Source: Sneathiella sp.
Lineage (GTDB): Bacteria; Pseudomonadota; Alphaproteobacteria; Sneathiellales; Sneathiellaceae
Direction: 5' to 3'
NCBI GenBank assembly: GCA_016765515.1
Contig: JAESPT010000174.1
Location: forward strand, 1 to 5,079
DNA: 5,079 nt
Shown here: positions 1 to 5,079 of the stretch, in pieces
Position numbering within the stretch: position 1 is the first letter of the stretch
Layout of the letters: every line of letters begins with the position of its first letter
Made by a program: the position numbers and the translations under genes
Notes under the pieces: generated by a model
Database searches by the model: none
Told to the model about the DNA's origin: nothing
The model's input: only the letters and a program-made list of their open reading frames with translations

Positions 1-539
1 GGGAAAGTAATCTTCTAGTGCTAGATGAGCCGACCAATGATCTGGATATGGAAACCCTTGATCTGTTGCAAGACATGCTCGCCAATTATGACGGTACCCT
101 CATTGTCATCAGCCATGATCGTGATTTTCTCGATCAACTTGTCTCTTCTGTGATTGTCATTGAAGATGACGGCAAGGTTGAGGAATATGTTGGCGGTTAT
201 ACGGATTATAGTCGCCAGAGCAGTGGTATGGATAAAGGAGCTGCGAAAAAGAAACCCCTCTCTGCTGATAAATCAGTCGCGGCCAAACCGAAAGCGGCAC
301 GGACCAAGCTGTCCTACAAGGATCAACGGGATCTGGATCGTCTTCCGGGCGTTATTGAGGATCTTGAACGAAAGATCAACGCGTTGGAGGATGAACTGGC
401 TGACCCGGATCTCTTTACCAAACTACCCGGAAAATTCAAGGAAACAGCGGATGCCTTGCCAAACGTCCGCCAAAAACTGGAAGAGGCTGAGGAACGCTGG
501 TTAGAGCTTGAAATACTGCAGGAAGAAATAGCGGGCTAA
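1..539 (+). CDS. uup: ABC-F family ATPase, Uup-like (3' part only)
   Basis: This is the C-terminal 178 residues of a cytoplasmic ABC-F protein; the rest lies left of the window. The open frame runs in from the edge (first full codon at 3), so the GTG at 18 is an internal Val and not a start. The fragment opens inside the second ATPase domain with the Walker B and D-loop stretch LLVLDEPTNDLD. The H-loop VISHDRDFLD follows about 30 residues later, then the EYVGGYTDY segment typical of Uup. A Lys/Ala-rich linker (fragment residues about 72-97) leads to a charged, heptad-like C-terminal domain (about 98-177) matching the Uup coiled-coil domain. In the family, Uup binds DNA and branched intermediates through this domain, limits precise transposon excision and is linked to ribosome function. 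The stop is TAA at 537-539, 13 bp from the stop of the convergent hydrolase. Other ABC-F paralogues are possible, but the C-terminal domain favours Uup. Confidence 0.9.
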   Translation, partial: ESNLLVLDEPTNDLDMETLDLLQDMLANYDGTLIVISHDRDFLDQLVSSVIVIEDDGKVEEYVGGYTDYSRQSSGMDKGAAKKKPLSADKSVAAKPKAARTKLSYKDQRDLDRLPGVIEDLERKINALEDELADPDLFTKLPGKFKETADALPNVRQKLEEAEERWLELEILQEEIAG

Positions 540-552
540 TCCTGCGGAGGGT

Positions 553-1569
553 TTACGATTTGAGCTGTTCAATCCAGTCGGCGATGAGATAGTGAGCCGC
601 TTCATCCTGAACAATTTGCAAATGAGAAAGTCCGGGCAGGATTTCATAGAGGCCCGATGAGGTCTGCGCTGAAATCACCTCTTCATACTTATCGGCAAAA
701 AAAGCTTCATCGGCGGATCCGGCCAGAAGAAAAAACGGCTGTGTCAGGGCGGCAAGATCAGCTTCGAAATCACTGCGCGGGGCATAGGCTGTATTCAGGC
801 GATAACTGTAATTCAGGGTCGCGGTCTCCCCCAAAGGTCCGTTTCGTATCATTGCCGGCATATTGAACTGGATAACCGGAAGACCATTCAGGATTTTTAT
901 GCCAACGGAATTTAACAGGGACAGACCAATGATCCGGCGGGTGAGGGGGCGGGCCCACCCCCCGGAATTTTCCCGTGTTGTCGGGGCGTTATATTTCAGG
1001 AACGGGGCCATCAAAAGATAGGCATCCACCATAGCACTATGATCTCCGCCTGCGAAACGAACCACAAGGCCACCACCGGATGAATGACCCCCAAGGATGA
1101 CTGTTTTGGTGGGATGTGTTTTCTTAAAACTTTCAATCAGATCCGCCAAGTCATCTTCAAACTGACCGATATAGCTGATATCACCTCGTTTTACAGGGGT
1201 ATATCCATGCCCTCGTAAATCCGGTGTCACCACATGGGCAACTCCCTGGTCGGCAATGAACTTTGCCATTCGGACAAATTGCTGGCTGTGCCAACCCGAA
1301 CCATGGACAAGAACTAGTAGTTTTTCCGTGGGCGTTGAACTTTCGTAATACCGGTAATCGAGCTGGGTGCCATCGCGCGCTGAATATTTCATTCTTGGCG
1401 GCAGATCTTCCGGCGCGCCCGTTTGGCTTTCAAAATCAAGGCCTTTGCCACCCGAAACATCCTCCAGTTCCGATAAATCCATCAGATCCTGACTGAATAT
1501 CAAACCGATTGCCAAGCCGAAGAAAATAAAAGCACTGATACCTATGGACGTAATTAATTTTTTAACCAT
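553..1569 (-). CDS. Membrane-anchored alpha/beta hydrolase (lysophospholipase-like, serine hydrolase)
   Basis: This 338-residue protein is of the Hydrolase_4 / serine-aminopeptidase type. An N-terminal hydrophobic helix (about residues 6-26) follows two lysines, so the protein is probably anchored with its catalytic domain outside the cytoplasm. There is no lipobox. A short acidic linker precedes the catalytic domain (about 60-336). Visible catalytic features are the oxyanion-hole stretch LVHGSGWHS (His89-Gly90), the strand VVTPDLRGHGYT, the nucleophile elbow GGHSSGGG (Ser163), the acid in LLAGSADEAFF (Asp287) and the histidine in LPGLSHLQIV (His316). The full Ser-Asp-His triad is therefore present and the enzyme should be active. 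The substrate cannot be read from the sequence; a lipid, ester or monoacylglycerol is plausible. The ATG at 1569 is the first possible start, because an in-frame TAA lies five codons upstream. Shine-Dalgarno pairing there is poor. It is transcribed from its own promoter at 1607-1635. Confidence 0.88.
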   Translation of the reverse strand: MVKKLITSIGISAFIFFGLAIGLIFSQDLMDLSELEDVSGGKGLDFESQTGAPEDLPPRMKYSARDGTQLDYRYYESSTPTEKLLVLVHGSGWHSQQFVRMAKFIADQGVAHVVTPDLRGHGYTPVKRGDISYIGQFEDDLADLIESFKKTHPTKTVILGGHSSGGGLVVRFAGGDHSAMVDAYLLMAPFLKYNAPTTRENSGGWARPLTRRIIGLSLLNSVGIKILNGLPVIQFNMPAMIRNGPLGETATLNYSYRLNTAYAPRSDFEADLAALTQPFFLLAGSADEAFFADKYEEVISAQTSSGLYEILPGLSHLQIVQDEAAHYLIADWIEQLKS

Positions 1570-1606
1570 ACGAGAAATTTTTGCTTAAAAGTGACCAATA
1601 AATAAA

Positions 1607-1635
1607 ATTATCTGTTTGAATGACTTTAAAATCAA
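1607..1635 (-). promoter_or_regulatory. Sigma70-like promoter of the hydrolase gene
   Basis: On the minus strand, TTGATT (1635-1630) is followed after exactly 17 nt by GATAAT (1612-1607). These match the -35 consensus in 4 of 6 positions and the -10 consensus in 5 of 6. Transcription would start near 1600, giving a 5' leader of about 30 nt before the ATG at 1569. The strength of the motif and its placement support a hydrolase transcript separate from the upstream kinase. Confidence 0.55.
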
Positions 1636-1791
1636 TAGGTAAACATCTTCTTTCAACTGATTTATCTGCGCCCATTCGCCAGAAGCACTTTACAGCAACC
1701 CAATTGTTGGGACAGACTTGAGCACTGTTGGTTGATACGCAAAATATAGTAATGCTGGAAATTTTGGATCGACCACCAGTCCATCATATCA

Positions 1792-1822
1792 GGGGGCGTT
1801 GGGCCTTGGGGGGCGTTTTTTT
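1792..1822. repeat. G-rich direct repeat with T-tract
   Basis: GGGGGCGTT occurs at 1792-1800 and again at 1809-1817, separated by GGGCCTTG and followed by a run of seven T (1816-1822). It looks like the right half of a GC-rich plus-strand terminator, but no complementary C-rich arm lies upstream, so it cannot form one. On the minus strand it appears as a C-rich tract downstream of the kinase gene, where a Rho-dependent end would be compatible. The function is unknown. Confidence 0.4.
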
Positions 1823-1902
1823 AGTTTTATGTATGGAGTAATTTGATCCGTCTGTTGATTGACTGTTTAAGGAAAATCAGCAGCTTTTCCGGATGTTTCC
1901 CC

Positions 1903-3921
1903 CTAAACAGGTATAATTTCCCTGTTACTAACGGGAACGTTTTTCAAGATGGCGTTAATCAGTTGTTTTTCGGTGAACGGTTTTGTCAAAACGTCATTCA
2001 TTCCCGCTTTTTTGAATTCTTTATGGCGTTCAGAAAAGGCATCTGCGGTTAGTCCGACGATGGGAATTGAGGCACCCGTTGGCAAGGCACGAATTCGGCG
2101 CGTCGCCTCGCTGCCGTCCATTTCCGGCATGTTGTAATCCATGAAGATCAGATCCAGATGCGGCACGCGTTCGAATTGTTCGACGGCAAGCCGGCCATTA
2201 ACCGCCGTAAAGACCGTGTGCCCGTAATTTTCCAAAAAGGATTTGGCAATAACGGCATTGAACACATTATCCTCAACGACAAGCACTTTAAGCGGCGGCA
2301 TTTGTGTGTGATCGATGAGGGAATTTTTTGTCTGTTCAAGCAATTTTATTTCGGCGTCTGTAACGCGTTCAAACGGCAGCAATATGGTAAATCGTGTCCC
2401 TTTGCCAACGGTGCTTTCAACAGATACCGTGCCGCTCATTAATTCGCAAAGATGTTTGACGATGGATAACCCTAGCCCTGAACCACCATATTCTCGTGTG
2501 ATTGACGTATCTTCCTGAGTGAATATTTCAAAGATAGACGGCAAGCGGTCTTCTGAAATGCCTTTGCCGGTATCGGCAACAATAATGCAAATAGTGTGAT
2601 CGGCACTTTCAATTGCTTCAGGATCATTTTCGTCAAGAACAGAAACCAGTACATTGATTTCGCCTATTTGTGTGAATTTGAAGGCGTTACCCAACAGGTT
2701 TAACAGAATTTGCTTAAGCCGAACCGGATCGCCTTTTATAATTGATACGTCGTTTAGTCTCATAAGGATATCGAAACCCACATCAATTTCATCCGCAAAA
2801 TTTTCATAGACTTGAGAGAGAGAGCTAATCAATTCGGAAATATTAAACGGTACTTTTTCTATATCAATGTTGCCCGCTTCAATCTTGCTCATATCCAGAA
2901 CATTATTGATGATCGACAACAAGGCATCACTGGAGGATAGAATACCGTCTACTCTGGTTCTCTGCTCTGCATCGAGTTGGGTGTTGTGAAGCAGTTGTGC
3001 CATCCCAACAACCCCGTTTAGCGGCGTTCTGATTTCGTGGCTCATGGTTGATAGGAATTCTGACTTGGCTTTATTGGCTTTATTTGCCTCTAATTCAGCT
3101 TCCATACGATTTTTATTCTCGGCGGTGATCCGGACGTCTTTTTCCTGCAGTTGATCTGCCATGTAATTAAAGGAGACTGCCAAATTTCCAATTTCGTCAG
3201 AATTTGTAATATGGGCCCTGTCAGTAAAATTTCCCTTTGCGAATGAGAGAGTTGATCTTCCAAGACACGACAATCGTTGTGTAATGTTTCGGCGGATCAA
3301 CAAATTTGCAGTTAAACTGATTGCGATGACAACAAACGCTATACTAAACAATAAATAGTCAAGTTGATTTCGAATTTCATGAAGGATAGTTTCCTGTTTT
3401 TGGATATCATATTTCCGTAGGACTTCGCTTCTGTCGATGAACGAAGTAATGATATGGATCACTTTATCAAGTTTTTCCCGGCGCAGAAAAATAGCCTGTT
3501 CAAATTCATTTTTCCGGTAACGTTCAACAGTGAGGTAAAATAATTTTCTTAAGCTGAAAATAACAGGCTCGTTTTCCCTGGCTAACTCGAAATCACTTCT
3601 TAAATTATGTGTTTGCGCTTTGGATTGGAACCGAGAGAAAAGACTAAAGGAGTTTTCACTAACGGCTAACAATTTGGGGATAATTTTCATGTCATCAAGT
3701 AAGAGCATTCTATCCAAATATATGACTGATTCCAAAATTGATATTCGAAAATCTGAAGGAGAATTGCGCTGCTCTATAAGGTGATGCCGTATTTCTTCTG
3801 CGCGATTTACCTGGAGGGCGGCATACCCGGTTGCGATCAGGATCAGGCATACACCGCCCACTCCGATCAGGATGTTGGCTGTCAGCATATTTCCGATTGT
3901 GCGAAACCTTCGGAATCTCAT
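1903..3921 (-). CDS. Hybrid sensor histidine kinase with C-terminal receiver domain
   Basis: This is a 672-residue inner-membrane kinase. Domains in order are: TM1 (about 12-36); an extracytoplasmic, apparently all-helical sensor region (37-188), possibly a four-helix bundle; TM2 (189-209); HAMP (about 210-265); a short coiled coil; HisKA with the H-box [13 protein letters not shown] (phospho-His295); HATPase_c (about 396-517); and REC (545-659). The ATPase shows the N-box [12 protein letters not shown] (Asn408, Asn412), G1 DTGKG (450-454), F-box FEIFTQED and G2 GGSGLGL (479-485). The receiver has the acidic pair Glu550/Asp551, phospho-acceptor Asp595 in [11 protein letters not shown], Thr625 and Lys647. 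All catalytic residues are present, so it should autophosphorylate and relay to its own receiver. There is no HPt domain and no output domain; phosphate must leave through an HPt or regulator encoded elsewhere. The ATG at 3921 has a good Shine-Dalgarno sequence, and the gene lies 10 nt after the NHL lipoprotein gene. The signal sensed is unknown. Confidence 0.95.
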   Translation of the reverse strand: MRFRRFRTIGNMLTANILIGVGGVCLILIATGYAALQVNRAEEIRHHLIEQRNSPSDFRISILESVIYLDRMLLLDDMKIIPKLLAVSENSFSLFSRFQSKAQTHNLRSDFELARENEPVIFSLRKLFYLTVERYRKNEFEQAIFLRREKLDKVIHIITSFIDRSEVLRKYDIQKQETILHEIRNQLDYLLFSIAFVVIAISLTANLLIRRNITQRLSCLGRSTLSFAKGNFTDRAHITNSDEIGNLAVSFNYMADQLQEKDVRITAENKNRMEAELEANKANKAKSEFLSTMSHEIRTPLNGVVGMAQLLHNTQLDAEQRTRVDGILSSSDALLSIINNVLDMSKIEAGNIDIEKVPFNISELISSLSQVYENFADEIDVGFDILMRLNDVSIIKGDPVRLKQILLNLLGNAFKFTQIGEINVLVSVLDENDPEAIESADHTICIIVADTGKGISEDRLPSIFEIFTQEDTSITREYGGSGLGLSIVKHLCELMSGTVSVESTVGKGTRFTILLPFERVTDAEIKLLEQTKNSLIDHTQMPPLKVLVVEDNVFNAVIAKSFLENYGHTVFTAVNGRLAVEQFERVPHLDLIFMDYNMPEMDGSEATRRIRALPTGASIPIVGLTADAFSERHKEFKKAGMNDVLTKPFTEKQLINAILKNVPVSNREIIPV

Positions 3922-3928
3922 ACAGTTG

Positions 3929-3933
3929 CCTCT
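3929..3933 (-). promoter_or_regulatory. Kinase ribosome binding site overlapping the upstream stop codon
   Basis: On the minus strand the junction reads TAGAGGCAACTGTATG. The Shine-Dalgarno sequence AGAGG shares three bases with the TAG stop of the lipoprotein gene and lies 7 nt before the kinase ATG. This fixes the kinase start and suggests translational coupling of the two genes. Confidence 0.75.
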
Positions 3934-4879
3934 AGTCGAAGTTTAAAACCTGGAATACCTGTATTCTGTTATTTGCCGTATCGGCAACATAAAGGGTTCC
4001 CTTTTCATTGATGACAATGCCATGAAGGTTACCAAATTGACCGTGTTTTGACCCTGATATACCCCACATATATTTAAACGCACCTTCTTTATCGAAGACT
4101 TGTATGCGATCATTTCCAAGATCACAGACATATACATTGCCATATTTGTCTATGGTAATTCTGGTTGGTTTTCTAAACTGGCCCGGTTCCGTGCCGCTTT
4201 CACCAAAAGACATTATAAAATCTCCTTCGGCGGTGAATTTTTGTATTCGGTCATTGCCAAAATCAGAGACATAAACAACACCATTCGGACCAAGTTTTGC
4301 AGCTTCCGGACGCTTCATCATTCCCGGAGCATCGCCTAACTCACCAAAGCTAAACTTAAAGATACCCTCCAGATCAAAAACACTTATTCGATGATTTCCA
4401 GCTTCAGCTATATAAAGGAGGTTGTTCGGTCCGATCGACATAAACTCAGCTTCAATGGTTTGCCCTTCTTTTTCTCCAAGTTCAGAGAAAATTTTCAGAA
4501 GCTTAAGGGAAGGATCAAACTTCTTGATCTGTCCCGTCAAATAGTCAGCGACGAAAATGTTTCCGTCTCGATCAACAGCCACACCCTCGGGCTTGCTGAA
4601 CAGATCGGGTGTGTAAATTCTATTTATATACCTGCCTTGGGGAGAGAAAAGCTGGACATCGGCTCTCAGGGCATCTGAAACAATCAGATTTCCGGCTTGA
4701 TCAAGGGCAAGGTCTTCAAGATAGAGAAATTGGCCTTCATTGGATCCTTTGCTGCCCCAGCTATCGACATATTTGATAAACTGAGAACTGGTATCGGACT
4801 CGGAGCACCCTGTCATAATAGTAAAGGTTATCAATAGATAAAAGAGTGTCTTCAGGTTTGACATTTTTTTCATAGTCAT
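3932..4879 (-). CDS. NHL-repeat six-bladed beta-propeller lipoprotein
   Basis: This 315-residue exported protein has a short basic N-terminus (KKMSNLK), a hydrophobic stretch and the lipobox IMTGC, so Cys25 should be lipidated after signal peptidase II cleavage. The next residues are Ser-Glu rather than Asp; by the enterobacterial +2 rule this favours the outer membrane. The mature part is six NHL repeats, at about residues 51-88, 97-131, 144-178, 190-226, 238-272 and 284-312. Each carries a variant of P-x-G/R-IAVD-x-x-GN-I/V-YVADxGNxRIQVFD, as in [18 protein letters not shown]. The strand at 34-41 probably closes the ring. NHL propellers bind protein, carbohydrate or RNA ligands; no enzymatic residues are evident. 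The gene immediately precedes and is probably coupled to the hybrid kinase, so I infer a role in signal perception. The start is uncertain: the ATG at 4873 has a GGA 7 nt upstream and may be the true start, whereas the ATG at 4879 has none. Confidence 0.88.
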   Translation of the reverse strand: MTMKKMSNLKTLFYLLITFTIMTGCSESDTSSQFIKYVDSWGSKGSNEGQFLYLEDLALDQAGNLIVSDALRADVQLFSPQGRYINRIYTPDLFSKPEGVAVDRDGNIFVADYLTGQIKKFDPSLKLLKIFSELGEKEGQTIEAEFMSIGPNNLLYIAEAGNHRISVFDLEGIFKFSFGELGDAPGMMKRPEAAKLGPNGVVYVSDFGNDRIQKFTAEGDFIMSFGESGTEPGQFRKPTRITIDKYGNVYVCDLGNDRIQVFDKEGAFKYMWGISGSKHGQFGNLHGIVINEKGTLYVADTANNRIQVFQVLNFD

Positions 4880-4887
4880 GTCCGGCC

Positions 4888-4923
4888 AAAAAAATCAGGA
4901 AAGTCTTACCTTTCCCGTTTTTT
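4888..4923 (-). terminator. Intrinsic terminator-like hairpin just before the lipoprotein start (possible attenuator)
   Basis: On the minus strand an 8-bp stem CGGGAAAG / CTTTCCTG (4917-4910 and 4903-4896, one G-U pair) closes a 6-nt loop GTAAGA. It is followed by one A and seven T (4894-4888). Read on the plus strand, the same element is CAGGAAAG-N6-CTTTCCCG followed by six T (4918-4923), with an A-C mismatch in place of the G-U pair, so it is potentially bidirectional but better on the minus strand. The T-tract ends 8 nt before the ATG at 4879. Any promoter for the lipoprotein-kinase operon must lie upstream, so its transcript would have to pass this hairpin. It is either an attenuator or leader control element, a leaky terminator of something upstream, or a terminator of plus-strand antisense transcription. 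Confidence 0.6.
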
Positions 4924-4936
4924 CGTATTCTAAAAT

Positions 4937-4968
4937 TTGAAACTCTAAATACATCAGATAAATATAAT
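4937..4968 (+). promoter_or_regulatory. Candidate plus-strand promoter for a small RNA or leader
   Basis: A perfect -10 box TATAAT (4963-4968) lies downstream of TTGAAA (4937-4942), a 4-of-6 match to the -35 consensus. The spacing is 20 nt, longer than the preferred 16-18, and the surroundings are AT-rich, so chance is a real alternative. Transcription would begin near 4975 and run into the plus-strand terminator at 5041-5064. Confidence 0.3.
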
Positions 4969-4982
4969 ATATCTTTTAACAA
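4953..4982 (-). promoter_or_regulatory. Weak candidate promoter for the lipoprotein-kinase operon
   Basis: On the minus strand TTGTTA (4982-4977) is followed after 18 nt by TCTGAT (4958-4953), each matching consensus at 4 of 6 positions. A TATTAT box (4969-4964) in the same AT-rich stretch is an alternative -10, but its -35 is poor. Either would give a leader of about 65-80 nt that includes the 4888-4923 hairpin. The true promoter may lie elsewhere. Confidence 0.2.
4956..4974. repeat. Imperfect 19-bp palindrome over the -10 region
   Basis: AGATAAATATAATATATCT is an inverted repeat with 7 of 9 matched pairs around 4965, with outer arms AGATA and TATCT. It covers the plus-strand TATAAT and the minus-strand AT-rich candidate promoter, a position suited to an operator for divergent transcripts. 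Because it is pure AT-rich sequence, the symmetry may be accidental. Confidence 0.2.
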
Positions 4983-5023
4983 TCCATTAAGACGGGTTTT
5001 CCTTGCCAAATCTCAATCAGCGC

Positions 5024-5040
5024 CTATAAAGGATTTATAG
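5024..5040. repeat. Perfect 7-bp inverted repeat (hairpin) next to terminator
   Basis: CTATAAA-GGA-TTTATAG is a perfect palindromic hairpin with a 3-nt loop. It abuts the terminator stem that begins at 5041, so a plus-strand transcript would end in two stacked stem-loops. At the DNA level it could also be a protein-binding dyad. Confidence 0.5.
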
Positions 5041-5064
5041 CCAACCCATCGGGTTGGTTTTTTT
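5041..5064 (+). terminator. Rho-independent terminator, plus strand
   Basis: A perfect 7-bp stem CCAACCC / GGGTTGG (5041-5047, 5051-5057) with loop ATC is followed by seven T (5058-5064). A G-U and an A-U pair can extend the stem outward. On the minus strand the hairpin is not followed by T, so the orientation is clear. It ends a plus-strand transcript starting in 4880-5040, or attenuates a gene to the right. Confidence 0.75.
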
Positions 5065-5079
5065 GTGCGCTGGTCCCAA

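Larger units (their letters stand above)
1570..1902. other. Intergenic region between hydrolase start and kinase stop
   Basis: This 333-bp gap contains the hydrolase promoter (1607-1635), a small inverted repeat CCCAA-TTG-TTGGG (1699-1711), a G-rich direct repeat with a T-tract (1792-1822) and a weak hairpin GGAAAA-N8-TTTTCC (1871-1890) shortly after the kinase stop. I see no gene and no convincing intrinsic terminator for the kinase on the minus strand. Very short open frames here lack ribosome binding sites. Confidence 0.6.
4975..5064 (+). ncRNA. Candidate small RNA or attenuated leader, about 90 nt
   Basis: No plus-strand gene precedes the strong terminator at 5041-5064; everything from 553 to 4879 is on the minus strand. 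With the TATAAT at 4963-4968 as promoter, the transcript would be about 90 nt. It would have a largely unpaired 5' part containing a pyrimidine-rich stretch TTTTCCTTGCC (4997-5007), a 7-bp hairpin (5024-5040) and the terminator hairpin with a T tail. I see no start codon with a ribosome binding site. It does not match an RNA family I can name. The alternative is the 5' leader of a plus-strand gene beyond 5079. It is antisense to part of the presumed leader of the lipoprotein-kinase operon. Confidence 0.3.

Noticed and set aside
154..504. Long open frame inside uup in another plus-strand frame
   Set aside because: It is fully contained in the well-supported ABC-F frame, is rich in Arg, Asn and Trp as expected for an out-of-frame translation, and has no domain.
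518..545. Inverted repeat GCAGGA ... TCCTGC at the convergent uup/hydrolase junction, considered as a shared terminator
   Set aside because: The loop is 16 nt and no T-tract follows on either strand, so it does not qualify as an intrinsic terminator.
1562..1675. 37-codon minus-strand open frame whose TAA overlaps the hydrolase ATG, suggesting a coupled leader peptide
   Set aside because: It spans the good hydrolase promoter at 1607-1635, so the main transcript would not contain its start; it also has no ribosome binding site.
1752..1841. 29-codon plus-strand open frame across the G-rich repeat
   Set aside because: No Shine-Dalgarno sequence, no promoter and no recognisable product; its length is expected by chance.
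1871..1890. Hairpin GGAAAA-N8-TTTTCC shortly after the kinase stop, considered as its terminator
   Set aside because: The stem is AT-rich and only 6 bp, and the minus-strand sequence after it is not a T-tract.
4761..5009. 82-codon minus-strand open frame starting at TTG 5009 and running into the lipoprotein gene
   Set aside because: It overlaps the well-supported lipoprotein gene out of frame for about 120 bp, crosses the terminator-like hairpin, uses a TTG start without a clear Shine-Dalgarno sequence and shows no recognisable domain.

Overview
The window looks like an ordinary chromosomal segment of a Gram-negative bacterium. The Uup-type ABC-F C-terminus, the lipobox protein and the style of the hybrid kinase fit a proteobacterium. 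The charged, Leu/Glu-rich Uup tail suggests an alphaproteobacterium, but that assignment is tentative and rests on recognition only. No mobile element, CRISPR array, tRNA or rRNA is visible. The right-hand half, especially the sensor part of the kinase and the right intergenic region, is visibly richer in A+T than the left-hand genes.

Layout: positions 1-539 (+) hold the 3' end of an ABC-F ATPase (Uup family), truncated by the window edge. It converges tail to tail, 13 bp apart, with a membrane-anchored alpha/beta hydrolase (553-1569, -). The hydrolase has its own good sigma70-like promoter (1607-1635) in a 333-bp gap. Next, on the minus strand, come two tightly linked genes: a six-bladed NHL beta-propeller lipoprotein (3932-4879), followed after 10 nt by a hybrid sensor histidine kinase with a C-terminal receiver domain (1903-3921). 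The kinase Shine-Dalgarno sequence overlaps the lipoprotein stop codon, so the pair is very probably one translationally coupled operon. I infer that the lipoprotein is a periplasmic or outer-membrane accessory sensor for the kinase, whose own extracytoplasmic domain is all-helical. No HPt protein or separate response regulator is encoded in the window.

The right-hand 200 bp (4880-5079) has no convincing gene but is dense in RNA-level signals. An intrinsic-terminator-like hairpin with a seven-T tract on the minus strand lies only 8 nt before the lipoprotein ATG and may be an attenuator. A perfect TATAAT box lies on the plus strand. Two adjacent hairpins follow, the second a textbook plus-strand terminator ending at 5064. 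Together these suggest a roughly 90-nt plus-strand small RNA, or the attenuated leader of a gene beyond the right edge, divergent from and partly antisense to the leader of the lipoprotein-kinase operon. This region and the lipoprotein-kinase pair are the parts most worth following up.
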